Of a stretch of 64,000 nt of DNA, positions 27,701 through 36,042 are shown one piece after another. Under the pieces are notes generated by a model. That model did not search any database, had not been told where the DNA came from, and saw nothing but the letters and a program-made list of their open reading frames with translations. The first letter of the stretch is position 1. The number at the start of each line of letters is the position of its first letter. The stretch is from Gordonia alkaliphila. GTDB lineage: Bacteria; Actinomycetota; Actinomycetes; Mycobacteriales; Mycobacteriaceae. A program made the translations under genes and the position numbers. The stretch spans positions 1,240,001-1,304,000 of the forward strand of contig NZ_JALKBW010000001.1 of NCBI RefSeq assembly GCF_023017165.1. Reading direction: 5' to 3'.

Positions 27701-30700
27701 CCGGCTTTATGTTTGCTTTGCGGGTGGGGTCGGTGGCGGCGTTGGGTGGGAGGGGTCGTTGGCTTTTGGGGCCACCAGCTTGCGTTGCCGAGGAGTGTGG
27801 CGATGGCTGGTACCACGATGGTGCGGACGATGAAGGTGTCGATGAGAAGGCCTACGCCGATGATGAGTCCGACTTGGGTCATGATGCCGATGGAACCGGC
27901 GATGAGGCCGAACATGCTGGCGGCGAAGATGAGGCCTGCTGAGGTGATAACTGAGCCGGTGTTGGTGACGGTGCGGAGCACTCCGACTCGGACGTTGTGA
28001 TGTGATTCTTCGCGCAATCGTGAGACCAGCAGCATGTTGTAGTCGGCGCCGACGGCTACCAGGACGATGAACGCTAATAGGGGCACAGGCCAAGCGATGT
28101 CGGTGTGGAGTATGTGCTGAAAGATCAGGACGCCTATGCCCAATGCTGCGGTGTAGTTGAGTACGACGGTGCCGAGTAGGTAGATGGGTGCGACCAGTGA
28201 GCGCAGCAGGATGATCAGGATGATGCCGACGATGGCCAGGGTGGCCAGGGCCAGGAGGCGGAAGTCGTTGGTGAGCAGTCGTTGCAGGTCGGCGTTGATA
28301 GCGGGGAAGCCGGCGACGGAGACGGTGGAGTCGGTCAGGGTGGTGTTGGGTTTTGCGTCGTTGGCGACGGTGGCGATGGTGCTGGCCAGGCGCATGGCGT
28401 CCGCGCTGTAGGGGTCGAAGCTTGTCTGGACGGCGTAGCGCACGGTGTGTCCGTCCGGGGAGATGAATTGGCGCGCAACGTCGGCGAATTGCTGGTCAGC
28501 GAAAGCATCTTTGGGTAAGTAGAAGCCGGTGGCCGAGTCCGAGCCGCGGGTTTCGCGCGCGGTGGTCTGTAGTTGGGCGGCGAGCGTGGCCATGCCGGCG
28601 AGTTGTTGAAGGTTGCTGTCGACGAGTGCAGATACGCCTTCGGCGAGTGTTCGCGAGCCGGCGGCGAGTTGGGAGACCCCGGTCTGCAGTTGGGCGAGTT
28701 TGGTTGGCAGGTCTTGGGCCCCGATGGTTCCCAGCGTGGTCTCGAGGGTGGCGACGGTGGCGTTGAGTTGGTTGGTGACCGCGGTGAGGGGGGTGTCCAT
28801 CTGCGCGAGCTGGGTGGACAGTGTCGTGATCTGGGTGAAGAACCCGCTGTCGCGGAGTGCGGCGAGATCGCGGGCTTGTTGGCGCAGGGTGCTGCATTGG
28901 GGTAGTTGAGTGCACAGCGCTGAGTTATCCAGTAACGGGAGCACTGAGGTGATTGTGGCTATGGCGGCTGATGACTGTTCGGCCAGGGCTGCTAGCTGAG
29001 GGGCGTTCTGCGCGGCTTGGTCGAGTTGGGGTGCGGCGGCGGTCAGTGATTGTAGAAGTGGTTGGTATTGACCTATTTCGGCCCCGATGGTGGTGACTTG
29101 GTTAAGAATGCCAGCCAGTGGGGTGAGATTGGTGCGGATCTGTATGTCGAGTTGTTCGAGGCCGTCGGCGAGTTGGTCTGCACCAGAACGCAATTGTTCG
29201 AGGTCACCTTTGCGGGCTTGGCCCTCACCCACTGAGCCGGCCACCCGATCGCCGATCTGCCCGTTCTGCCAGGAGAGTTGGGCTTGTTCGAGTTTGGCTC
29301 CGGTCGGGCGAGTGACACCGACCACACGGGTGACGCCGGGGATCTGCGCAATCCGAGCTGCCATCTGATCAAGGTCGGCAAGTCCGTTGGTTGTTCTCAG
29401 ATCGGTGGGCGAATCCACGACGACAAATTCCGCGATGGTGATGTCTTGCGGGAAGTGCCGGTTGAGCAGTGCGTAACCTTCGTTGCTGTCGGTGGTTGTG
29501 GGTTGACCGTCTCGGTCGTCGTAGGTGATCTGAATGCCCAGCGCGGTGACGCTCAGGATCGTCAATCCGACGAGGCTGACGGCCAGCAACGGCGCCGGGC
29601 GGCGTACGACGAGGACCGCGATGCGGTTCCAGTAGCGCCGCGTGAGGTCTTTGCGCGGGGCACCCCACCCCCATCGCGCAGCCCACAGCAGCACTGGCGG
29701 CAACAACGTGACGGTGGCGAGGAATCCGATGAGGATCGCCACTGCGCAGGCGGGGCCGAGGGTGGCGAAGACGCTGAGCTGCCCGAAGACCATGGCTAAG
29801 AACGCGAGAGCAACAGTGCTTGCCGACGCAAGGATCACCCGTCCGATGGTGGCGGTGGCATCGATGAGAGCGTCGGACGCGGCGGCGCCTTGGCGCAGCC
29901 TTTCGTGGTATCTGCTGATCAGAAAGACCGAATAGTCCACACCGGCGCCGAGCAAGATGACGGTCATGAACGCAACGGTGAATTGCGAGACTGGCATGCC
30001 CAGTTCGCCTAACGCAGACATGACTCCGCGGGCTACGGCGAGACTGATACCGATGACCAGAAGCGGTAGCAACGCAGTGAACACCGACCGATAGACGATC
30101 AGCAAGATTATGGCGATCAGCACGACGGTGGCGATGGTGATGACCACCAGATCCTTTTCAGCGGTGACGATTTGGTCGCTGAAGGTCGCTGTTGGTCCGG
30201 TCACGTGGACTGTCGTGCTGGTGCCGGTAAAGACCTCTGCTGCGGTCTCGCGGATCGATTCCACAGCGTGGGCCGCCGTCGGCCCGCCGAGGCTGCCGCT
30301 GACCCCGACGGGCAAGTACCAGGCTTTGCCGTCTTCGCTGAGCGCTTGTCGGGCAGTGATCGGGTCGGCGAGCAGGTCGCGTACGGCCTGCACATCATCG
30401 CGGTCGGCGCGGAGCCGGACCACGAGGTCGTCATAGCGTTGGCGGGCGGGCTCGGTGAGTCCGGCCGGATCTTCCATTGCCACGAACACCGTGGTCTTCG
30501 CGCCCTTTTCGTCGAACGCCTCGCCCATGCGATCGAGCGCCTGAAACGACGGCACGCCCTTAGGAATTGGGTCCACCGATTGCTGGCGCACAACTGTTTC
30601 CAACTGGGGAAACAGCACAGCCAACACCACGGCAACAGCCACCCAGACGCCCGCTACCAGCGCTTTGTGCGACAAGACGAAGCGTCCCACCTGCCCCAGC

Positions 30701-30747
30701 GACCGGCTGTACTCACCGCGACCGGTCGATCGCCGAAGCTTCACCAC
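27655..30747 (-). CDS. MMPL family RND transporter
   Basis: A 1030-aa MMPL protein. A membrane helix at about 27-47 is followed by a periplasmic domain and five helices containing GAGVDYSVFLISRYHE. A second very large periplasmic insert (about 400-830) is rich in Gln/Leu helical repeats. The C-terminal helices contain AVGADYNMLLVSR. Asp-Tyr pairs in both halves are the expected proton relay. Such pumps export lipids, siderophores or drugs in mycolata. Third codon positions are visibly richer in A/T than the neighbours, so it was probably acquired. The last residues after HKAG are encoded by an IS3 end. A TetR gene with matching operators lies upstream. Confidence 0.92.
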   Translation of the reverse strand: MVKLRRSTGRGEYSRSLGQVGRFVLSHKALVAGVWVAVAVVLAVLFPQLETVVRQQSVDPIPKGVPSFQALDRMGEAFDEKGAKTTVFVAMEDPAGLTEPARQRYDDLVVRLRADRDDVQAVRDLLADPITARQALSEDGKAWYLPVGVSGSLGGPTAAHAVESIRETAAEVFTGTSTTVHVTGPTATFSDQIVTAEKDLVVITIATVVLIAIILLIVYRSVFTALLPLLVIGISLAVARGVMSALGELGMPVSQFTVAFMTVILLGAGVDYSVFLISRYHERLRQGAAASDALIDATATIGRVILASASTVALAFLAMVFGQLSVFATLGPACAVAILIGFLATVTLLPPVLLWAARWGWGAPRKDLTRRYWNRIAVLVVRRPAPLLAVSLVGLTILSVTALGIQITYDDRDGQPTTTDSNEGYALLNRHFPQDITIAEFVVVDSPTDLRTTNGLADLDQMAARIAQIPGVTRVVGVTRPTGAKLEQAQLSWQNGQIGDRVAGSVGEGQARKGDLEQLRSGADQLADGLEQLDIQIRTNLTPLAGILNQVTTIGAEIGQYQPLLQSLTAAAPQLDQAAQNAPQLAALAEQSSAAIATITSVLPLLDNSALCTQLPQCSTLRQQARDLAALRDSGFFTQITTLSTQLAQMDTPLTAVTNQLNATVATLETTLGTIGAQDLPTKLAQLQTGVSQLAAGSRTLAEGVSALVDSNLQQLAGMATLAAQLQTTARETRGSDSATGFYLPKDAFADQQFADVARQFISPDGHTVRYAVQTSFDPYSADAMRLASTIATVANDAKPNTTLTDSTVSVAGFPAINADLQRLLTNDFRLLALATLAIVGIILIILLRSLVAPIYLLGTVVLNYTAALGIGVLIFQHILHTDIAWPVPLLAFIVLVAVGADYNMLLVSRLREESHHNVRVGVLRTVTNTGSVITSAGLIFAASMFGLIAGSIGIMTQVGLIIGVGLLIDTFIVRTIVVPAIATLLGNASWWPQKPTTPPTQRRHRPHPQSKHKAGGLLHDQVTVSVSCR

Positions 30748-30814
30748 TGCTCACGCATCCATCGCTGCGTTGGCATCGCACACCCTTCGACAAATGAATC
30801 AATCGGTATCACTA

Positions 30815-30831
30815 CGCTACAGCATGTAGCG
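30815..30831. promoter_or_regulatory. TetR operator upstream of the MMPL gene
   Basis: CGCTACA-GCA-TGTAGCG, a perfect 7-3-7 palindrome about 70 bp before the MMPL start. The motif GCTAC-N6-TAGCG followed by AAAG recurs at 31561-31577 upstream of the tetR gene. Two like sites at the two promoters point to one regulator. Confidence 0.7.
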
Positions 30832-30868
30832 AAAGGAATGGATTGTTCGGCGACGCGGGACTATCGGA

Positions 30869-31450
30869 TCAGCGGCGGTGGGCGGCGAGAAAGTCGTCGA
30901 CAAGCTGTTCGCAGTCCGCGCCACTCATCGAGCGAAGGCCGGACAGCCGCGCGAAGACCAGCGGGCCCACGAGCTGGGTGATGGCCACGCCGGGATCGAA
31001 CTCGTCGAGTTCCTTCTGGGCGGCGGCGCTCTGCAACACCTGATCGAACGGTTCCCGGTACTGCGCGATGACACGAGCGCGCAGCGGCGCGAGGGTGTTC
31101 TGCTGCTCCCCGGGCTCCTCCGGCACCATCGCCAGCCACGCCAAGGCGGTCAATTGCAGTGGCGCCTGCTCGATCAACGCAGCCTGAGCACGGACCAACC
31201 GCACCAAACTGTCGCGGATTGGTCCGTGCGCGTCAGGGACGTCGGCGTGGGGCAACAATCGTTCGAACGCCGCAGCCAACAAATCGGTGGTGCCGTCGAA
31301 ATGCCGGTAAAACGTCGTTCGAGCCACTCGCGACATCCGGGAGACCGCCCCGACCGTGACTGCATTAACCCCGCCGGTCTTCAACAGGGCAGATGCCGCA
31401 TCAACCAACCGGTTGCGTGAACGAACCAAACGCGGGTCTTTGTCATCCAT
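30869..31450 (-). CDS. TetR family regulator of the MMPL transporter
   Basis: About 193 aa. An N-terminal TetR domain covers RNRLVDAASALLKTGG, VTVGAVSRMSRVARTTFYRHF. The ATG at 31450 is preferred: AAGGA lies 5 nt upstream and it gives the usual short lead into helix 1; an ATG at 31492 or GTG at 31504 would add 14-18 residues. It lies upstream of the MMPL gene on the same strand, with a palindromic operator in front of each gene. It is therefore likely to repress both itself and the pump, with an unknown inducer. Confidence 0.88.
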   Translation of the reverse strand: MDDKDPRLVRSRNRLVDAASALLKTGGVNAVTVGAVSRMSRVARTTFYRHFDGTTDLLAAAFERLLPHADVPDAHGPIRDSLVRLVRAQAALIEQAPLQLTALAWLAMVPEEPGEQQNTLAPLRARVIAQYREPFDQVLQSAAAQKELDEFDPGVAITQLVGPLVFARLSGLRSMSGADCEQLVDDFLAAHRR

Positions 31451-31560
31451 CACGTCCTTGGACCGAGGACCCGCGTCGCGCCTGGCCGCCATCACCGCAC
31501 CCACACTCCCATCCCCGAGACTGCTCTCGGGCGCGCCTGGCGATCTTGGTTCGCACGAAG

Positions 31561-31577
31561 TGCTACTGATAATAGCG
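31561..31577. promoter_or_regulatory. TetR operator upstream of tetR
   Basis: TGCTACTGATAATAGCG shares GCTAC-N6-TAGCG and the following AAAG with the site at 30815-30831. The right spacing and position for autoregulation. Confidence 0.6.
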
Positions 31578-31774
31578 AAAGTCGAGGAGTGTCCGCCGGG
31601 CTAGTCGTGCAATTCACCTGTTCGACACCCCGACCCGGCAGGAAGGTCGGCGCCACGGTGCCCGCCTCCGGGGTACCTTCGGCGAAGGGTTGGTAGATCA
31701 ATTCGGGGCTTGGCGGCAGGGCTGGGGTGGGTACTGCTGAAGGGTGTCAAGTGTCGGGTTTGGTAGAGGCTGAT

Positions 31775-32701
31775 CTACTTGGTTTCGGTTAATGAGTGCT
31801 CGCGCGCAGTGGCGCGATAGGCCGCCTCGAGCTCGGCGGGCGGGACGTGCCCGATCTCGCCATGGAGGCGACGGTTGTTGAACCAGTCGATGTATTCCGC
31901 CGTCGCGATCTCGACGTCGTTGATCGCCGTCCAGGGACCGCGGTTGCGGATCAACTCGGCCTTGTAAAGCGAGTTCAGCGCCTCGGCCATCGCATTGTCA
32001 TAGCTATCGCCCTTTGACCCGACAGAGGCGACGGCGTCGCATTCGGCGAGACGTTCTGCGTAGCGGATCGCTCGATACTGGACCCCGCGATCGGAGTGAT
32101 GAATTAGGCCGGTCAGGTCGTCGCCGGCATGCTGGCGCCGCCAAATCCCCATTTTCAGGGCGTCGAGCGCGAGGTCCGTATAGAGCCTTGTAGAGACCTG
32201 CCAGCCGACGACAAGACGACTGAACACGTCGGTGACGAACGCGACATAGACCCAGCCGGAGAACGTGTGGACATAGGTTATATCGGCGACCCAGAGCTCG
32301 TTCGGACGCGACGCGACGAACTCGCGCCCCACGAGATCCAACGGCCTGCCCGTCTCCGGTGCCGGCTTCGTCGTCCGCGGACCCTTCGCCCGCGAGATCC
32401 CACGCAGCCCGGCCTCGCGCATGAGACGCCGGACCGTGGACTCGGCGACTTTCTCGCCCTGCCTGCGCAGCTCGGCGTGGATCTTACGGACTCCATAAAC
32501 GCCGTAGTTGTCCGAGTGGATCTTCCGGATCAGCTCCAGCAGCTGCCCGTCGCGGACCTCTCTCGCCGAGGGCGACCGAGACTGAGCGGCATAGAACGTC
32601 GACGGGGCAATCTGGCCGGGCGTTCCTTCCAAGACCCGGCAGATCGGCTCGACCCCATGCTCGCCACGATGCTCCGCGACGAACCGGACGCGTTCGCTCA
32701 T
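31775..32701 (-). CDS. IS3 family transposase OrfB
   Basis: A 308-aa integrase-core protein. The DDE triad is Asp in WVADITYVHT, Asp in IHHSDRGVQY, and Glu in DNAMAEALNSLYKAE. The N-terminal HTH_21 region has YGVYGVRKIHAELRRQG. Its ATG overlaps the orfA stop (ATGA), the usual arrangement that gives an OrfAB fusion by a -1 shift or coupled OrfB. No slippery A-run was seen at the junction, so coupling is the more likely mode. The frame is intact. Confidence 0.95.
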   Translation of the reverse strand: MSERVRFVAEHRGEHGVEPICRVLEGTPGQIAPSTFYAAQSRSPSAREVRDGQLLELIRKIHSDNYGVYGVRKIHAELRRQGEKVAESTVRRLMREAGLRGISRAKGPRTTKPAPETGRPLDLVGREFVASRPNELWVADITYVHTFSGWVYVAFVTDVFSRLVVGWQVSTRLYTDLALDALKMGIWRRQHAGDDLTGLIHHSDRGVQYRAIRYAERLAECDAVASVGSKGDSYDNAMAEALNSLYKAELIRNRGPWTAINDVEIATAEYIDWFNNRRLHGEIGHVPPAELEAAYRATAREHSLTETK

Positions 32702-33015
32702 CGGGACGGGCGGTCGAGCTCCGCCGCGAAGAAAGCCGACGCCTGCTTCAGGATCGTGTTCGCCCGACGCAACTCCCGAACCTCGCGCTCGAGCTCCGCG
32801 ATCCGCGCGGACTCCTCAGTCGTGCGGCCCGGACGCAGGCCCTCGTCGGTCTCGGCTTGTTTGACCCAGGTGCGCAGCGCTTCGGGATGGACACCGAGCT
32901 GCTCACCCACGCGCTTGTAAGCGCCGGTGCGGGTCTCAGGGTCTTTGCGGGCGTCGATCGCCATGCGCGTTGCCCGCTCTTTGAGCTCGGCGGGGTACTT
33001 ACGAGGTGCTGCCAT
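32698..33015 (-). CDS. IS3 family transposase OrfA
   Basis: A 105-aa protein with a helix-turn-helix (VGEQLGVHPEALRTWVKQAE) and a C-terminal leucine zipper (IAELEREVRELRRANTILKQA), the normal OrfA layout. It binds the IS ends and joins OrfB to form transposase. Confidence 0.93.
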   Translation of the reverse strand: MAAPRKYPAELKERATRMAIDARKDPETRTGAYKRVGEQLGVHPEALRTWVKQAETDEGLRPGRTTEESARIAELEREVRELRRANTILKQASAFFAAELDRPSR

Positions 33016-33175
33016 GATGGCGGGTCCTTCCGGGTGTTCCTACCCTCCATCAAACCCGACACGATTCACAACGAACAGAGTCTCCGGACACGCCGGGGCG
33101 ATTCAACACGACAAGTGAGCCGAGCACCAGCAAACCGAAGGCTGGATCGGACGGCCCCAGCATGAACACGCCCAC

Positions 33176-33352
33176 TCAACGTCGCAACCTCGAACATCCC
33201 ACAGATGGGCTGAGCCCAGTCACAGTGCTACCGGCTACGACGACGATCGGATCCTCTATCGAGAGCACGCCGCCGTTAGAGAGATGGAGCTGGATAGCGT
33301 AGCCCGGATCAATCCCGAGGACCGTCGCGCCAGAAATCGGAATCGACTTCAC
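33176..33352 (-). pseudogene. Fragment of a small beta-rich protein (DUF6188-like)
   Basis: A 58-codon frame from GTG 33352 (AAGGGA 7 nt upstream). The sequence ISGATVLGIDPGYAIQLHLS and VLSIEDPIVV has the paired-strand pattern of DUF6188-like proteins, but the expected second repeat is missing after GLSP, where the frame runs to a stop. It lies between dnaB and the IS3 element. It resembles the 75-aa protein at 27036. Most likely a decayed remnant. Confidence 0.4.
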
Positions 33353-33440
33353 GCTCCATCCCTTCTGAATCTGGAATGAACTGTCTGCGCACTTAACAGA
33401 CCGCGTGCCGGACCTGTGCCGATTCGGTCGTCGCTTCGAC

Positions 33441-35651
33441 TCAGCCGCGGGCCATGTCGACGAACTTCGAAAGATGCAGCTGGTGTGCGACGGTGATGGT
33501 GGCCGTCGGACCGTTACGGTGCTTGCCCACGATGATGTCGGCCTCACCGGCGCGCGGGTCGTCGCGCTCGAAGGCGTCCGGGCGGTGCAGCAGGATCACC
33601 ATGTCGGCGTCCTGCTCCAGCGAACCCGACTCACGCAGGTCCGAGACCTGCGGGCGCTTGTCGGTGCGCTGCTCCGGTCCACGGTTCAGCTGACTGATCG
33701 CGACTACCGGAACTTCGAGTTCCTTGGCCAGCAGCTTGATCGAGCGGGAGAACTCGGAGACTTCCTGCTGACGCGACTCGACCTTCTTGCCCGAGCTCAT
33801 CAGCTGCATGTAGTCGATCACCACGAGCTTGAGGTCGTGCCGCTGCTTGAGGCGCCGCGCCTTGGCCCGGATCTCCATCATGGTGAGGTTCGGGGAGTCG
33901 TCGATGAACAGCGGAGCACTGCTGATCTCGCCCATGCGGCGGGCCAGCCGGCTCCAGTCGTCGTCGCTCATGTTGCCCGACCGCATGTCGCCGAGCTTCA
34001 CGCGCGCCTCGGCCGAGAGCAGTCGCATGACGATCTCGGTCTTACTCATCTCCAACGAGAACATCGCGGCCGACAGGCCGTGGTGCACCGACGCCGACCG
34101 CAGGAAGTCCATGGCGAGCGTCGAATTGTGCGTCGGCACCATGGCCTCACCGGCGAGGTAGAGGTGGTCGGCGTTGTCGACCTGCACGCAGCGCACCGGC
34201 ACCGAGTCGACGGGCCGGATCGCCACGATCCGCCGGAAGCCGGCCTTGCCGCGCAGTTCCTTGTGGCGCACCGCCTTCTTGTGCACGGTGAACACGTCGT
34301 CGTCGGCGGCCATCCGGATCCAGCCGGTGGGTTCGCGCTGGTACACGTAGCCGAGGCCGGCGACGAGGTCGGTGATCACCTCGGACATGCGGCGGGTCAC
34401 GATCGGAATGGTGATCCAGCCGTCGTCCTCCACGCGGGCGCGCGCGTCGAGCAGGCCCGCCAGGACGGCACGACGCTGTCGGACGGAGCCGCGCAGATAC
34501 TCGGACGGAATCAGTCCGGCCAGGTCGGCCATCAGCGTCATCACTTCGACGGGGCCCTCGGCCTCGATTCGGACGGCGATCTCCGGATCGTCGTAGGCCA
34601 TGCCGGCCAGCGCGGCGACGGTGTACGGGCCGTAGGCGAACTCACGCTCGGGCAATTCGAGGGGCGCTGCGTTGCGGATCCCCACATTGCCCACATGTGC
34701 GCGCAGTTCGTCGGTGGTGAGCACGCGAGCGTCGTCGTCGAGCTCCACCGGCCACTGGTGGTCGCGATCGGCGACGATCACGGCGCCGTCGGCGAACTCC
34801 ACCTCGAAGCACGGGCGCGCGGTCATCACCTCGCTGATCGCGACGATGCGGGTCGGCTCGCCGTCGGCACCGATCAGGTGATCGCCGACGGCGACCTTCC
34901 CCATCCGGGTCCACCCGGTCGGGGTGGGCAGCGGGGTGTCGAGGGCGAGCGCCTTGCCGACGCCTGGGCGGGCCGCGACGATGATCATCTGGCCCGGGTG
35001 CAGGCCGTTGGTCAGCTTGTCGAGATCGGCGAATCCGGTCGGCACACCCAACGACAGGCCGCCGCGCGAGGCGATCGAGTCGAGCTCGTCGAGGGTGGGC
35101 TGCATCAGCTCGTCGAGGATCACATAGTCCTCGGAGGCGCTGCGCTCGGTGACGTCGTAGATCTCGGCCTGCGCGCGGTCGACCACCTCGGCGACGTCCT
35201 GGCCGTCGGCCCCGGCGAAGCCGTACTGGACGATGCGCGTGCCGGCCTGGACCAGACGGCGCAGCAGGGCCTTCTCGGCGACGATCTCGGCGTAGTAGCC
35301 GGCGTTGGCCGCCGTGGGCACCGTGGAGATCAGCGTGTGCAGGTATGGGGCGCCGCCTACCTTGCGCAGTTCGCCTTTGCGGTCGAGTTCGGCGGAGACG
35401 GTCACCGCGTCGGCGGGCTCGCCGCGGCCGTACAGCTCCAGGATCGCGTCGTAGACGGCCTGGTGCGCCGGCTTGTAGAAGTCGTCGGGCTTGATCCGCT
35501 CCAGCACGTCGGCGATCGCGTCCTTGGACAGCAGCATGCCGCCCAACACGGACTGCTCGGCGGCGGTGTCCTGAGGCGGCTGCCGGAGCGTTTCCTCCGG
35601 GGTGGCCGGAGGTTGCGAGTCTGACGGTTCGTGTGTGTCGTCAAGCGCCAC
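33441..35651 (-). CDS. dnaB: Replicative DNA helicase DnaB with intein
   Basis: A 736-aa precursor. Residues 1-233 are the DnaB N-domain and linker up to ARPGVGK, the Walker A loop. Residues 234-509 are an intein; the helicase resumes with STLAMDF and carries VVIDYMQLM (Walker B) and SGSLEQDADMVILLHR. Without the intein it is 460 aa, normal for DnaB. It unwinds DNA at the replication fork as a hexamer, so splicing is needed for function: the intein splits the P-loop. GTG 35651 has GGGGAG 7 nt upstream. A cluster of DnaA-box-like sequences lies upstream. Confidence 0.96.
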   Translation of the reverse strand: MALDDTHEPSDSQPPATPEETLRQPPQDTAAEQSVLGGMLLSKDAIADVLERIKPDDFYKPAHQAVYDAILELYGRGEPADAVTVSAELDRKGELRKVGGAPYLHTLISTVPTAANAGYYAEIVAEKALLRRLVQAGTRIVQYGFAGADGQDVAEVVDRAQAEIYDVTERSASEDYVILDELMQPTLDELDSIASRGGLSLGVPTGFADLDKLTNGLHPGQMIIVAARPGVGKALALDTPLPTPTGWTRMGKVAVGDHLIGADGEPTRIVAISEVMTARPCFEVEFADGAVIVADRDHQWPVELDDDARVLTTDELRAHVGNVGIRNAAPLELPEREFAYGPYTVAALAGMAYDDPEIAVRIEAEGPVEVMTLMADLAGLIPSEYLRGSVRQRRAVLAGLLDARARVEDDGWITIPIVTRRMSEVITDLVAGLGYVYQREPTGWIRMAADDDVFTVHKKAVRHKELRGKAGFRRIVAIRPVDSVPVRCVQVDNADHLYLAGEAMVPTHNSTLAMDFLRSASVHHGLSAAMFSLEMSKTEIVMRLLSAEARVKLGDMRSGNMSDDDWSRLARRMGEISSAPLFIDDSPNLTMMEIRAKARRLKQRHDLKLVVIDYMQLMSSGKKVESRQQEVSEFSRSIKLLAKELEVPVVAISQLNRGPEQRTDKRPQVSDLRESGSLEQDADMVILLHRPDAFERDDPRAGEADIIVGKHRNGPTATITVAHQLHLSKFVDMARG
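34125..34952 (-). other. Intein in the DnaB P-loop, class 3 type
   Basis: Intein of 276 codons between Lys233 and Ser510 of DnaB. Its first residue is Ala, not Cys/Ser/Thr. Instead it has the class 3 set: Trp67 right after the block B His (DHQW), Cys255 in block F (VRCVQVDN), and Thr274 in block G (VPTHN). It ends His-Asn with Ser at +1. The central part has one LAGLIDADG-like stretch, LAGLLDARA (164-172), in which the catalytic acidic residue is replaced by Arg, so the homing endonuclease is probably dead. Splicing ability is inferred. Confidence 0.9.
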
Positions 35652-35761
35652 GCAAAACTCCCCTACTCGACTCTGATCGATGCCCCAACACGGTTACTGC
35701 ACGGTTAACCGTGTCCCCCGGGAAGATTAGGGCCCGGGTACGACAGGCGGCAAACCGTCCC

Positions 35762-35836
35762 TGTGGGCAAACCTGTGGACCGTCTGTGGACAACTCCGCG
35801 TCTTGCGGGCGGGAATGTGGACAGCCATGTGGAAAG
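35762..35836. promoter_or_regulatory. Cluster of DnaA-box-like 9-mers upstream of dnaB
   Basis: Five same-direction sites: TGTGGGCAA (35762), TGTGGACCG (35774), TGTGGACAA (35785, a perfect actinobacterial box), TGTGGACAG (35816), TGTGGAAAG (35828). Start-to-start distances are 12, 11, 31 and 12 bp. A TTTTCCACT lies further on near 35884. The 390-bp intergenic stretch 35652-36042 holds no gene. Confidence 0.6.
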
Positions 35837-36042
35837 CGCGGTGGATTTACCCTAGATCACACCCATTGCCGCAGGTAAGAACGCTTTTCCACTACCCACA
35901 GGCCCTGAATTTCCGCCTCCTCGGCGTGTCGCGTTGCACATCGGCCCGTCAGGTGTAGACATCCCGTTGAGGGTCGCCCTTCTTGCCCGAAGAACGACGT
36001 GGCACCCGCGGCCCGTGGTGGAATGGGCCCGTGCGCGCCCCC

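Larger units (their letters stand above)
31752..33061 (-). mobile_element. Complete IS3-family insertion sequence
   Basis: A 1310-bp element. The left end TGTCGGGTTTGGTAGAG (31752-31768) pairs with CTCCATCAAACCCGACA (33045-33061), 15 of 17 positions. Ends are TG...CA as usual for IS3. It contains overlapping orfA and orfB. No direct target duplication could be seen (AAG on the left, CGA on the right), so one flank may have been rearranged. Confidence 0.9.

Noticed and set aside
31580..31750. Possible gene between tetR and the IS3 element
   Set aside because: Frames are short, with no start supported by a ribosome site and no family likeness.
32690..32710. Programmed frameshift in the complete IS3
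   Set aside because: The orfA/orfB overlap is ATGA and no slippery A-rich heptamer is present, so coupled translation is enough to explain it.
33405..35624. Rightward open frame of about 739 codons
   Set aside because: Exact antisense of dnaB with its intein; no recognisable domain.
33441..35651. Treating the extra sequence in DnaB as an unusual helicase domain
   Set aside because: It interrupts the Walker A loop and has intein blocks with terminal His-Asn and +1 Ser, so it is an intein.
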